A program made the position numbers and the translations under genes. From positions 38,594 to 102,593 of the forward strand of contig NZ_BJMV01000011.1 in assembly GCF_006539345.1 (NCBI RefSeq): 64,000 bases of DNA. The letters are read 5' to 3'. The stretch is from Acetobacter peroxydans. GTDB taxonomy: Bacteria; Pseudomonadota; Alphaproteobacteria; Acetobacterales; Acetobacteraceae. This document shows, piece by piece, positions 41,793 to 50,740 of the stretch. Numbering within the stretch: position 1 is the stretch's first letter; every line of letters starts with the position of its first letter. Under the pieces are notes generated by a model, which saw only the letters and a program-made list of their open reading frames with translations, was not told the origin of the DNA and did not search any database.

Positions 41793-42718
41793 GGCGCGTC
41801 TTCCCCGACATGCCAGTGGGCGCGGTTCGCATCGAGGCCGGGTTGGGCGCGGATACGGATTTCGGTGTCGTCTTCGCGCAGGACATCCTTGCCGCCGTCG
41901 GTGTCGCGCTGGAAGAAGGCGACTTCGGGCGCTTCGACCTTGCCGACCTTCAGGAGCACGCGGTAGCGGGCCATGCCGATCAGGTCGCGCTCAAGGCGGG
42001 CCAGATCGTCGAGAAAGATTTCGACCGCCTGTCGCTCTCCGGCCGCCCAGCCGCGGGCGACGCCTTCGCGCCAGACTTCCACCTCATGGCGGGTTCTGGG
42101 GCGGACTGCATCAGGCGGCGTTTCGGGCATGGTGATGGAGCGGACGAGCCATGTGCGCCATTGGGGCGGCGCTGAGACGAGCTGCGCTTCGCGCGTGACG
42201 CGGAAGATCCGGCGTGTCTCACGCGCCGTCTGCCCGGATGGATCGAGGGCCATGGCCATCTGGGCTTCGGAGACGACAGGCGGCCGCAGAAGGGTCTGGC
42301 CGCTGCCGGCTGGCAGGACGAGGGGGCGGAAGTCGAAGGTCTGATCGAGTGTCGCCTCATAGCGGCCGAGCATATCGTTCAGCGCGAACGAGCGCGCGGC
42401 AAGGCCGCCCTGTGCGCCATAGGCCCATGCCGCGTGGCGCACCGCGTCGTCATGATCCGCGCCGGTATCCGGGCGGGGGGAGTAGCCCGGCCTCACGGCC
42501 ATGAGGGATTCCATGGAGGGGGGGCGTGTCGCATCACTGATCCGGGGGATCTCGGCCGCTCCCGTCAGCGGCGTGTCGATCGGGCTTGCAGCGCCAGGCG
42601 ACAGGGCTGGATTGGACGGCACGGGCAGGGCGACAGGCCCGCTGGAGGCTGCAAGGGCGGGTGTCGCAAGGGCCAGTGCGAGCAGGCCGCACGACAGGAT
42701 GGCGGAGGATTTAGCCAT
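41789..42718 (-). CDS. dotC: DotC/TraI-family outer-membrane component
   Basis: A 309-aa exported protein with a signal peptide (about 1-24, ending TPALAA) and the DotC core: AYGAQGGLAARSFALNDMLG, YEATLDQTFDFRPLVLPAGS, LLRPPVVSEAQ, PPQWRTWLV and AVEIFLDDLARLERDLIGMA. DotC with DotD and DotH forms the outer-membrane ring. Unlike typical DotC there is no convincing lipobox Cys at the cleavage site, only an early Cys10. Confidence 0.82.
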   Translation of the reverse strand: MAKSSAILSCGLLALALATPALAASSGPVALPVPSNPALSPGAASPIDTPLTGAAEIPRISDATRPPSMESLMAVRPGYSPRPDTGADHDDAVRHAAWAYGAQGGLAARSFALNDMLGRYEATLDQTFDFRPLVLPAGSGQTLLRPPVVSEAQMAMALDPSGQTARETRRIFRVTREAQLVSAPPQWRTWLVRSITMPETPPDAVRPRTRHEVEVWREGVARGWAAGERQAVEIFLDDLARLERDLIGMARYRVLLKVGKVEAPEVAFFQRDTDGGKDVLREDDTEIRIRAQPGLDANRAHWHVGEDAP

Positions 42719-43130
42719 GATGCGACACCCTGATCTCGTGGGTGGGCACGTCGATGTCCACGCTGTAGCGGGGGCCGGCGGCGAGGCTGAGTTCGTCGAT
42801 GAGACTGGCCTGGGTCGCGTTCGTCTCATGGATGGCGACAACAGGGCCGGTGTCGTCCATGATGAGGCGATAGCCGATCTGGCCAGCGATCTGGCCCAGC
42901 CCGTCGCGCAGCGTGCCGGACCAGTGCCAGCTGACGGGCTTTTCCAGCTCGGCGGGCAGTACGGAGCCGGGGCGTCGCACGGGATAGCGGGTTGCAGCCA
43001 GGGCGTTGGCCTGCGCGTCGAGGATGGCCATCTGCTGGCCGAGGGTGGGTTGCGGTGGCGGGGGCCGGTGACAGGCGGTTAGAGCAAGAGGGAGGATGAG
43101 CATGAGGCCTCTGAGGGATATGTTGTCCAT
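42711..43130 (-). CDS. dotD: DotD/TraH-family lipoprotein
   Basis: A 139-aa lipoprotein with lipobox LTAC (Cys20). The mature part (VSWHWSGTLRDGLGQIAGQI, GYRL) fits the DotD fold, a secretin N-domain-like module that helps insert DotH in the outer membrane. Order dotD-dotC-...-dotB is conserved with Legionella. Promoter I predicts that transcription begins exactly at the ATG, so the mRNA would be leaderless. Confidence 0.75.
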   Translation of the reverse strand: MDNISLRGLMLILPLALTACHRPPPPQPTLGQQMAILDAQANALAATRYPVRRPGSVLPAELEKPVSWHWSGTLRDGLGQIAGQIGYRLIMDDTGPVVAIHETNATQASLIDELSLAAGPRYSVDIDVPTHEIRVSHHG

Positions 43131-43134
43131 TCCC

Positions 43135-43845
43135 TCATTGTGCGCTCATCCGTTGTGACGCCGAGCTGGCCACCAGATGGTGCCAGACTTTCGCCTGATA
43201 GGTGACGTTGGGCACCGGATTTACCGAGTTGTAATTACCCACGCGACGCCAGAACTCGCCGGGGTTGGACGGGCTCTGCCCATCGAGCGCACGGGCGAGG
43301 ATCCATGCGCCGATCTGCAGGTTCAGACAGCCATCATTGATGACCTGCTCGCGGGTGATCCCCAGTCTGGCCAGCTCGGGCAGATGGATGGAATTGATCT
43401 GGGCTACCCCCATGTCGTAGCTGCCGTTGGTGTTGCGGACGATCTGACCGACATGTCCGCCTTCTGTCGCCAGCACGGCGAGGAAGAGGCCTTCATGGAC
43501 ATGGTAACGCCGGGCGGCGGCCAGCGCGCAGGTTTTCAGGTCGGCCGGCAATGGGCTGGATGGTGTGGGTAACGGCGCTTTGCGCGAGGGCGGTGGCTCG
43601 CGGTGCGCTGTTGCGCCTGCGCCGCTCCAGGCGAGGATCCACGCGCCAGCCGCGATGTTGATGCAGGCGTCGGTTTTCACCTTTTCAGGGTCAAAACCGG
43701 CGCGGGTGAGGATCGGGAGCCATTCGGGCTGGATGCCCATCGGGCCGATACCGCTGGCCGCATGGTCGCGCACCTGTTCCAGATGGGCGATGGGAACGTG
43801 ATAATACTGTGCGGCAGTCAGTCCGCAGTCCGGGAGGGCGCTCAT
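43135..43845 (-). CDS. Lytic transglycosylase with internal duplication (PilT/VirB1-like)
   Basis: A 236-aa protein made of two related halves. The C-terminal half (about 100-215) is a full SLT domain: LAVLATEGGHVGQIVRNTNG with catalytic-type Glu, then SYDMGVAQINSIHLPELARL, CLNLQIGAWILARALDG and NYNSVNPVPNVTYQAKVW. The N-terminal half (about 7-75) repeats the scaffold (AAQYYHVPIAHLEQV, IGPMGIQPEWLP, ACINIAAGAWILAW) without the Glu. It would open peptidoglycan for the channel or pilus. No signal peptide is obvious. Confidence 0.85.
   Translation of the reverse strand: MSALPDCGLTAAQYYHVPIAHLEQVRDHAASGIGPMGIQPEWLPILTRAGFDPEKVKTDACINIAAGAWILAWSGAGATAHREPPPSRKAPLPTPSSPLPADLKTCALAAARRYHVHEGLFLAVLATEGGHVGQIVRNTNGSYDMGVAQINSIHLPELARLGITREQVINDGCLNLQIGAWILARALDGQSPSNPGEFWRRVGNYNSVNPVPNVTYQAKVWHHLVASSASQRMSAQ
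43137..43161 (-). promoter_or_regulatory. Conserved-box promoter I (dotD-icmS operon)
   Basis: Minus strand: GCGTCACAAC, nine bases, then CACAAT (43142-43137), then six bases to ATG 43130. The box lies within the last codons of the transglycosylase gene. A leaderless transcript is predicted. Confidence 0.6.
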
Positions 43846-43867
43846 TTCGGGGCTCGCGGAGGCGGTG

Positions 43868-45103
43868 TCAGTTTATGCACAGCATTGCACAGTTTGTTTG
43901 ACCGCCACGGCCGTCCATCGGGTGGCTTTCTGCGCTTACTCGCCAGTAGCCGCCAAAATTATCGACGTCACAGTTAGAATCTTGACCACTGTGGTGCGAA
44001 TAAACCAGGGCGCAGTAATCATGCGGCTGTTTGGTCATGGCTGTTTGGGTCACGATTTCTGTGGTTGACCAGACAGGTCCAGTGTCAACATAGAGCCACT
44101 CGGTCGGAGTGACGCCCGCCGCGGCCCAAAAGCCGTTTTTGCAATTCAGCAGGGTGCCGCTGCCGTCGGTGCTGGCCGCGATGGCTCCGTTTGGCGAGCA
44201 GGCTCCCCTGACGGCCGCTACGCCATTGTCCGTGCCGAGATATGTAGCCTGTGTGGAGGCATGATTGGCGTTCGTATCGGCCGCCGAGCCGTCCATGTGC
44301 TGGAAATAAACGCTCCCTTTTGTCCGCACGGCGGCATTGGTCCCGTCGCCGTACAGGCAGGTGCCCGGCGCGTTGAAGGCACAGCCGCCAGACGTGACGG
44401 TCACGTTGTTTCCGAACATGCCCTGCACGGCGTTGACGGTTCCGGCGTTGTCGATGGCGTTGCCACCCATGTTCAGATCCGTCTCCATAGTGGTCAGTTC
44501 TGGATGGCCGGCTATGGCGTCCCGGTAGAGATAGTTCGGGTTGTTGTTGACATCGTCGGCCGAGGCCACAAGTCCGACCAGATGCCCGGCACCGGGGTTG
44601 GGAAGACCCGAAATGCTCTGCGACCATGTGCCGCTTGCGCCGATTGCCATACTGGAGTTCAGGCCGCTGATCAGATCGTCAGGAGGTATATAGCCGCCTT
44701 GCGCTCCAGCCTTCAGGGCGATAGCCACCGCATCCTTAGGAGAGAGGGTCTGCCCTCCATAGGATATGACGCGGCCGTCCAGGACGCCGCTCGCGGATTG
44801 GGTCACATAGGCGACCCATGTCTGATTGTATGGATTAGTCGTTGTGAAGCCTGCGGGCAGATCACGTTCGGCTGTCAGCGTCGCCAGAGACACGGTCGTA
44901 GAACTGCCGACGGGGATGCCATTGATCAGATCATTAGTGTGCGCGCGGATATATTTTTTTATGCCGCCGAGCAGCGTGGAGAATTGTCCGCCGGTAACAG
45001 CGATGACCGCGCGCCTGTTCCCATCCTCCACCATCTTGTAATATTGGGCTATGGGCCACATGGACACCAGAATGGCCGCGAGTGCGGCGATGAGGGAGGG
45101 CAT
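43868..45103 (-). CDS. pilV: PilV-type minor pilin / pilus-tip adhesin
   Basis: A 411-aa protein with a hydrophobic prepilin-like N-terminus (ALAAILVSMWPIAQYYKMVE), then a long Gly/Asn/Thr-rich adhesin region with GAGHLVGLVA and PNYLYRDAIAGHPELTTMET, typical of PilV from IncI thin pili. PilV recognises the recipient surface. In IncI plasmids its C-terminus is switched by a shufflon; here no inverted segments or Rci recombinase are visible, so it appears fixed. Several Cys residues near the C-terminus (NGFWAAAG, YCALVYSHH, NCAMLCIN) may form disulphides. Confidence 0.85.
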   Translation of the reverse strand: MPSLIAALAAILVSMWPIAQYYKMVEDGNRRAVIAVTGGQFSTLLGGIKKYIRAHTNDLINGIPVGSSTTVSLATLTAERDLPAGFTTTNPYNQTWVAYVTQSASGVLDGRVISYGGQTLSPKDAVAIALKAGAQGGYIPPDDLISGLNSSMAIGASGTWSQSISGLPNPGAGHLVGLVASADDVNNNPNYLYRDAIAGHPELTTMETDLNMGGNAIDNAGTVNAVQGMFGNNVTVTSGGCAFNAPGTCLYGDGTNAAVRTKGSVYFQHMDGSAADTNANHASTQATYLGTDNGVAAVRGACSPNGAIAASTDGSGTLLNCKNGFWAAAGVTPTEWLYVDTGPVWSTTEIVTQTAMTKQPHDYCALVYSHHSGQDSNCDVDNFGGYWRVSAESHPMDGRGGQTNCAMLCIN

Positions 45104-45571
45104 TCAGAACCTCGGACCGGTAAAGTTGACGACAGACACAATATTTCCCTCGGGGACGACGACTGGCAGGCTCCCCATGTTCCCGTAGAACGGAGAGGAC
45201 CAGGACGTGCCGTGCGCGATACCGATGCTGCGATCACCGTCAGTCAGGCTGATCGTGTCAGCGATGACGTTCGCGGCAAGCGGTATCCACGTTACGACCA
45301 TGGTTCCGTTGGCATTTCTGGAAACATAGTTTCCTGCGTCGGGCAGAAACTGCCTTTCATCATTCATGCCCAGATCTGACAGGGCGAGTGCGCCGGTGAA
45401 GCCGGGGTGGCGTTCAACATAAAACTGCACGGCGCTCCGGTAGGCCAGCCATCTTTGGGCCGCGTTGTTCGGCTCCTCGTAGATATTCTGCTGAAGACCG
45501 AGAACGATCAGTCCTTGTTCCTCAGCAAAAGCTCCAACAATCAGAGCAAGGGCAAGAATGATGTAGGCCAT
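45104..45571 (-). CDS. pilM: PilM-like pilus protein
   Basis: A 155-aa protein with one N-terminal membrane helix (MAYIILALALIVGAFAEEQG) and a periplasmic domain containing RSAVQFYVERHPGFTGALAL. Length and placement match PilM of IncI pil clusters. The start at 45571 was chosen because it places the hydrophobic segment at the N-terminus. Confidence 0.65.
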   Translation of the reverse strand: MAYIILALALIVGAFAEEQGLIVLGLQQNIYEEPNNAAQRWLAYRSAVQFYVERHPGFTGALALSDLGMNDERQFLPDAGNYVSRNANGTMVVTWIPLAANVIADTISLTDGDRSIGIAHGTSWSSPFYGNMGSLPVVVPEGNIVSVVNFTGPRF

Positions 45572-45576
45572 GACGG

Positions 45577-46089
45577 TTAACTGTCGTGTTCGAAGGTGAC
45601 TGTCGCGGTTGACGACGATGTTCCGGCGTTGCACGCCGCAGCAATACTGGACGCCGCCGCACTGTTTGCCGGGTCGATCGCGGTGCCATTTACGGTGAGC
45701 ATATTGGCGCTTTGCGAGCGGGCGAACGTGGCGCAGTCATCGCTTGCAACTTCGGTCCAGTTTGCGGTGAATCCCATCCCGTTGCCTGTCGGAGCGAGCG
45801 TGACATAGGAATTCGGCCATGGGCCCTTGATTGTGCTTCCATCGCCGTTGAGCATCCCTTTGGGAACCAGTGCAGCCTTGATGGCGACGGAATTGCTGAG
45901 GCCGCTGAAGTTTCTGGCGGTCAGGCCACCCTGGAAGAACCCATCGATGTTGGTGACCATTTCGCTTTCCCAGGCAGAGGCGGTCTGACTGTTGGATTTA
46001 TGGAAAGCCTCGTAGACACCGCTCATAACCAGAACGAGAGCCAGGGCCTGAAGACCATATTTGGAGAGAATTGAAACAATAAGATCCAT
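45577..46089 (-). CDS. pilS: PilS-type major pilin of the thin pilus
   Basis: A 170-aa type IVb-like pilin with a hydrophobic N-terminal helix (KYGLQALALVLVMSGVYEAF) after a short leader, followed by a globular domain with two Cys (DDCATFARSQ, AAACNAG) that could make the usual disulphide. It is expected to be cleaved by a prepilin peptidase; none was found in the window. Confidence 0.75.
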   Translation of the reverse strand: MDLIVSILSKYGLQALALVLVMSGVYEAFHKSNSQTASAWESEMVTNIDGFFQGGLTARNFSGLSNSVAIKAALVPKGMLNGDGSTIKGPWPNSYVTLAPTGNGMGFTANWTEVASDDCATFARSQSANMLTVNGTAIDPANSAAASSIAAACNAGTSSSTATVTFEHDS

Positions 46090-46120
46090 AACGGAATATC
46101 CTTTTCGAAAAATGACAGCT

Positions 46121-47236
46121 TCAGAAAGCTATGGTGTGAGACAGATCCGCGCCGAGGTTGTCACAGGCGGCGCCAAGAATGACCACGAGGCCAATCATGA
46201 TCAGGATGAAGGCCTGTTCTGCCTTGTTGGCGAAAGCGATGGTGCGTTGCTCCGTCGAGGCCGCCCAGACCGTTGCGGTCTCATGCAGCCGGATGTAGCC
46301 CTCCTTGCTCACCCAGTTTGCTTCCACGTCATCGATGATGCGCGGAGACGGAAATTCGAAGCCTGTGGTCAACAGCGCGTCGGGAAATGTGAGACCGTTG
46401 ATCGTGAGGTTGGTCAGGATCGCGTCGAGGCGCTCCCTGAGCCAGGGCGATGCGGCCGATGCCTGTATCCGCAGGGCTTCCTTGTCAGGAACCTGGGCAA
46501 GGACCAGTGCGAGGAACGCGGTGATCCAGACATAGCCCTGAACGTCCCGGTAAATGGACCAGGGCGGGAAGCGTTCAAGGACCACCCGGCCGAATCCGGT
46601 GACACGGCTCAGGCTTAACCAGATTGCCCCGCCCAGCAGCAGGAGCAGGCCAAGAGAAACGGGAGCGTACCAGCCTGTGGCGAAGCTGGAGGCAAATATG
46701 AGTATCTGTTGGCTGGCGCCGGGGTGTTTGGGGGCCATCGGCCCGGAAACCAGAGCCGGAAGGATTTCGGTCCCCAGTATTCTCAGGAACACATAGATTA
46801 TTCCGAGATACATCAGCGGCTGGGTGACGGCTTTCATGGAAGCCTGCACCATTGCGCTGGTACGCCCTTTTGCCTCGCAGAGTAATTGCAGGGCATCAGG
46901 GAGGGTGCCCGCCTTCGCCCCGGCATACATCAGCATGTATTCGTCATCGGGGACATACGGGCGGAAAGCGTCGACCAGCGTTTCCCCGTGATTCAGATGA
47001 TAGATGATATCATCGATAATTCTCGGGATGACTTTCTGATTCCTGCGGGCGGACTGTGCGGCAAACATACGCAGGATGTTGGTTTCGGAGATATGGATGC
47101 GCAGTCGTATCGCCAGCATTTGATAGAGTGTGGAGCGCGCTCTCCAGTTGAAAAAAATCAGCGCGTTCAGTCTGAACCACAGCGAGTTTTTACGATGCTG
47201 CCGCTCGTAGTCGATATCGGTATAGCGGATCAGCAT
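46121..47236 (-). CDS. pilR: PilR-type inner-membrane platform protein
   Basis: A 371-aa GspF/PilC-family protein with two T2SSF-like cytoplasmic helical domains and membrane segments at about 150-170, 200-225 and 345-368. Signature pieces include LVDAFRPYVPDDEYMLMYAG and LPDALQLLCEAKG. It anchors pilus assembly and couples to the PilQ ATPase. It overlaps pilQ by 7 bases. Confidence 0.85.
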   Translation of the reverse strand: MLIRYTDIDYERQHRKNSLWFRLNALIFFNWRARSTLYQMLAIRLRIHISETNILRMFAAQSARRNQKVIPRIIDDIIYHLNHGETLVDAFRPYVPDDEYMLMYAGAKAGTLPDALQLLCEAKGRTSAMVQASMKAVTQPLMYLGIIYVFLRILGTEILPALVSGPMAPKHPGASQQILIFASSFATGWYAPVSLGLLLLLGGAIWLSLSRVTGFGRVVLERFPPWSIYRDVQGYVWITAFLALVLAQVPDKEALRIQASAASPWLRERLDAILTNLTINGLTFPDALLTTGFEFPSPRIIDDVEANWVSKEGYIRLHETATVWAASTEQRTIAFANKAEQAFILIMIGLVVILGAACDNLGADLSHTIAF

Positions 47237-48912
47237 GACCGCTCCTTCCTTACCGTGCCGTCGTGCCGTTCTTTCAGAACCTTTTCGCGATGTCGGATGC
47301 GCTCGACGATTGTGTTGACGTCAAAAGGATCGAGTTTGCCTTCGGCAACGCGCTCCATTGCTGTTTCAAGCAGGGATGGGTCGGCATCGGGCCTTGAACG
47401 GTACCGGTGCCGCGCGACATTCTCGCCATACGTCACGAAATCCGACATGAGTTCGGCATCTGTTTCGATCACTTCGGCAACGCATGTCCGCCCTGATATT
47501 CCGGTGCCATAGCAATGCTCACAGCCAGCCCCGACGCGCCTGACCAGAGACATATCCGGGCACCATGACGGGATCGCCTGTTTAATGATTGCCGGAAGGC
47601 GCGGATCGTCTGCTGTCCAGAGGACCGCGCAGTGGGGGCAGATGACGGGGACGAGACGTTGCGTCACGATGCCGCGGATAAGCGACGCATTGCACGTCGT
47701 CCTGAATTCGAGACGTGTGATGTCCATGAGCTGAAGGCGAAGAGGCAGACCGAACGGGTCGTCAACGTGGCATGTAAATGCGACAAAATGACCTGTCTGA
47801 ACGGCAGTGATGCAGGTTAGGGCACCGTCGGCATCCCGCACTTCTCCCAGGCCAATGTCATCGGGATCCATCCGAAGGGTGTTACGCTGGCGTTCGCGAA
47901 GTGCGCGGCCGTTTTCTTCTTCACTGTCGGTATTGGGAATGTCGAGCTGGATAGCCCATGGCATGTTCAGTTCGACAGGCTGTTCGATCGTGACGATGTT
48001 GCGTCCCGGCTGGACACGGGCCTTTTCAGCCCAGATCTCATAGAGGGTGGTTGTTTTTCCGTGCCCGGTCGGTGCTGTAAAAACAAGCGCTCCCGATGGG
48101 GACATCGCAATTCCCATCAGGCGGTCGATCTGCGCCTGACTGAATCCGTAGTCTTTCAGCCGAAGATGGCCGGGCGGGGGCTTGAGCTGCTGGAGTGTGC
48201 CGATATTTCCCCGGATGCGTCTGTTGACGCCCTTCCTGATGGATTGCAGACGCAGGATCATGAACCAGCCACCCTCGGAGAGAGGAGCGCAGGGGCCGCG
48301 CACGATACGGACGTTGTCCAGACCCGTGCCTTTGAGAATATCCCCGGAAATTCCTCCATCCTGAAACTGGCTGTCCGTAACCGATGCCGCCTGCGATGAT
48401 CCCAGACGATACATTGCGCGCATCAGACGATCGGCAAATGGATTGTCCCACTCATGGACAACCATGTATCGCCCATTGATACGGCAGGCGACTTCAGTGT
48501 GCTTTGACAGCCTTCTTATGCGTATGTCGGACGAGTTGTAACCGCCGATCTCTGTCAGGAGAGCGAGCGCCCGATCCCGGACTTCCACATCTTCTTTAGG
48601 CGTCTCCATGATGGCGGAGTTCTGATGGGCATGTTCCATTTTCTCGGTGACGGAACTCAAAGGAACATACTGTACCCTGACACCGCGAAACCCTTCGACG
48701 TAACGCAGGCCGTCCAGCCATTGCAGAAAATGGAGACGGTCGCGTAGCTGACTGCTGGCATAGACGGTTTTCTCTTCACCGCTGGCATCGATAAAAAGCT
48801 GCCCTTCAAGGTTTCTGGGCATGTCGATGACGACCTGTGCCTGACGCGCGGTAGGTTCGTCATTTTTAGCTCTGACGGAGCTGCCGAGCAGGCGGGACCA
48901 GATGCTTCCCAT
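47230..48912 (-). CDS. pilQ: PilQ-type pilus assembly ATPase (GspE/PilB family)
   Basis: A 560-aa ATPase: Walker A APTGHGKTTTL (near 280), Asp box VTIEQPVEL, Walker B LGEVRDADGAL and His box TCHVDDPF. Near the C-terminus CPHCAVLW and CEHCYGTG form the zinc-binding CxxC pair of this family. It drives thin-pilus extension, and possibly retraction, as no separate PilT motor is present. Confidence 0.92.
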   Translation of the reverse strand: MGSIWSRLLGSSVRAKNDEPTARQAQVVIDMPRNLEGQLFIDASGEEKTVYASSQLRDRLHFLQWLDGLRYVEGFRGVRVQYVPLSSVTEKMEHAHQNSAIMETPKEDVEVRDRALALLTEIGGYNSSDIRIRRLSKHTEVACRINGRYMVVHEWDNPFADRLMRAMYRLGSSQAASVTDSQFQDGGISGDILKGTGLDNVRIVRGPCAPLSEGGWFMILRLQSIRKGVNRRIRGNIGTLQQLKPPPGHLRLKDYGFSQAQIDRLMGIAMSPSGALVFTAPTGHGKTTTLYEIWAEKARVQPGRNIVTIEQPVELNMPWAIQLDIPNTDSEEENGRALRERQRNTLRMDPDDIGLGEVRDADGALTCITAVQTGHFVAFTCHVDDPFGLPLRLQLMDITRLEFRTTCNASLIRGIVTQRLVPVICPHCAVLWTADDPRLPAIIKQAIPSWCPDMSLVRRVGAGCEHCYGTGISGRTCVAEVIETDAELMSDFVTYGENVARHRYRSRPDADPSLLETAMERVAEGKLDPFDVNTIVERIRHREKVLKERHDGTVRKERSC

Positions 48913-48915
48913 TAC

Positions 48916-50124
48916 TTAACGTCCTTCGCTTTCCGGGGTGAACGGGGCAACTGAGGCGTCTTTAATGGAAACATGGATCTGGTAATCCGTGCCTTGTGAC
49001 CCGCCGCGGCTGTCAGCATTTATCTCGCGTCCCAGCCGTTCGACGGTGATGTTATGGAATGTGTCCCACGGTATTTCTCTGGGATCGCCCTGCCACGGGA
49101 AGCTGATGACATAAGCATTCTGGCTCTGGGCGCGGTTACCCTGAACGAGACTGGTCGTCTTGATGGAAAGATTGGTTTCGGACTGCTGTACGAACGCTAT
49201 GAACGCTCTGGCATCTCCGGCGGCGTCCCCTGGCGTGCCCTTGATTGTCTCAAAGGGCATCAGGGGATAGCTGGACCGTACAGAATTGCCATTATTGAGC
49301 ATCAGCCCGACAGGCGCGGCGGCCAGTGTGCCGCCCGTGCGCTGCCAGATGACGCTCAATGTCTTTCCGGCGCATTCCCAGTTCGTCAATGTCCAGCCGT
49401 CTTTGTAGGGTGGCAGGGCATAGGCATGATGCATGCAGATCCTGACCCATTCTGCGGCCGAGGGTTCATCATGCGTTGCTGCTTGCGCTCTCTGTCGTTC
49501 GAGGAGGAGGCTTCGTTGGGCCTCATCGCGCAGGCGCGCCAGATTGCGTTCATGAAGGACATGAAAGCTCTGAAGCGTGATCAGGCCGCCAGCGGCAAGC
49601 ACGCCTGCTGCTACATAATACGGGCGGAAAGAAATCGAACGGATTTTTACCGGAGCGGGCGGCAAGGATTCCAGGAAGGCATCAATGGCCGTATTTTCGA
49701 TTGTAATTCTCTTCCTGAAACTGAAACCTTCCAGGGAAGACCTGAAGCCTGGAAGATCTTCATCATCGAAAAAACTGTCAGACCCCGGCAAAGGCAGCGC
49801 ATTTTCGTCGGTGGCCAGGACCCATGTGCCGGAAGGTCCGAAGTCGCACTCCACGTATGTAAGGGCTTCACTCTGAGCCAGAACGGCCAGAAGAAGACTT
49901 TCCGTTTTCCGGCTGATCGCCTTACGGTCTGACGCGGTGTCGGCGACCATCTTCAGATAACCGATCCGGTTAGGCATCTGTCGTGGACGGATAAAATGCG
50001 TCATGCCCATTTTAAGGGCTTCCTGACGAACAGCCGACAGTGACGGTCTTCTTGCATGGGGCGTCCAGCGCAGTCCTCCGAAGAAAGCCCGTTCTCTGGT
50101 TGCGACGGTTACTAGAACAGCCAT
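48916..50124 (-). CDS. pilO: PilO-type pilus assembly protein
   Basis: A 402-aa protein: cytoplasmic N-terminal domain with SLLLAVLAQSEALTYVECDF, one membrane helix (about 168-188, FRPYYVAAGVLAAGGLITLQ), a coiled coil (HERNLARLRDEAQRSLLLER) and a periplasmic domain with two Cys. This layout and genomic position match IncI PilO, an inner-membrane alignment protein. Confidence 0.8.
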   Translation of the reverse strand: MAVLVTVATRERAFFGGLRWTPHARRPSLSAVRQEALKMGMTHFIRPRQMPNRIGYLKMVADTASDRKAISRKTESLLLAVLAQSEALTYVECDFGPSGTWVLATDENALPLPGSDSFFDDEDLPGFRSSLEGFSFRKRITIENTAIDAFLESLPPAPVKIRSISFRPYYVAAGVLAAGGLITLQSFHVLHERNLARLRDEAQRSLLLERQRAQAATHDEPSAAEWVRICMHHAYALPPYKDGWTLTNWECAGKTLSVIWQRTGGTLAAAPVGLMLNNGNSVRSSYPLMPFETIKGTPGDAAGDARAFIAFVQQSETNLSIKTTSLVQGNRAQSQNAYVISFPWQGDPREIPWDTFHNITVERLGREINADSRGGSQGTDYQIHVSIKDASVAPFTPESEGR

Positions 50125-50137
50125 TGTTCAGCCTTCC

Positions 50138-50740
50138 TTAAAGGGGATTGCCCAATGAAGAGGGTTGCCGGGAGGTTTTGCTTGATGGCAGCATGAACGG
50201 CTTGCCATTCCTGGTAACGACAACGCTCCCGTTCTGTGTGATGGAACTCACGATGCTTCCATCAGGCAGCCTGGTGCCTTTTATCGCTTCAATGGACTGG
50301 CCATCGGGCATGCGGAGTATTCCGGTCAGCACTGTCCCGCCTTCCCAGAGAACACCGTCCACACTCGCTGTCGGAGCTTCTTCATCCGGCCTGTCCTGCA
50401 TGGAAGCTGGCGCGGGCCGCGGGACGGCGGCCAATGGCGGTTGTGGCTGAAGGAAAGGCGCTCCTGCCCGAGGCAGGCCGTTGCGTACGCCAGCCGGAGG
50501 CAAATCGCTCGTTCCTTTTTCGCGGCGTTCGTTGTCAGCGATTGCAGCGAGTGCCTCAGAGATTTTTCTCTGGGTTTCGACAACGCTCGCGCACGCATTG
50601 TTGGCATCAATCTGTTCCTGCGACAGTCGTCCTCCCGGGCCGGGCTCCTGGAGGTGTTGTGTGCAGCTGGGCGCCTCGGCCTGTACCATGGCCGGGAAGA
50701 GCAATCCCGTTGTGAGGGAGATCAGAGCAAGCTTTTTCAT
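50138..50740 (-). CDS. pilP: PilP-type periplasmic pilus protein
   Basis: A 200-aa exported protein with signal peptide (1-21, ending MVQAEA), Cys-containing N-terminal helix, Pro-rich linker and a C-terminal beta domain ([20 protein letters not shown]) as in PilP, which links the inner-membrane platform to the secretin. It overlaps pilN by ATGA. Confidence 0.72.
   Translation of the reverse strand: MKKLALISLTTGLLFPAMVQAEAPSCTQHLQEPGPGGRLSQEQIDANNACASVVETQRKISEALAAIADNERREKGTSDLPPAGVRNGLPRAGAPFLQPQPPLAAVPRPAPASMQDRPDEEAPTASVDGVLWEGGTVLTGILRMPDGQSIEAIKGTRLPDGSIVSSITQNGSVVVTRNGKPFMLPSSKTSRQPSSLGNPL

Noticed and set aside
44261..45379. 372-codon plus-strand open frame
   Set aside because: Antisense to pilV and pilM; no plausible product.
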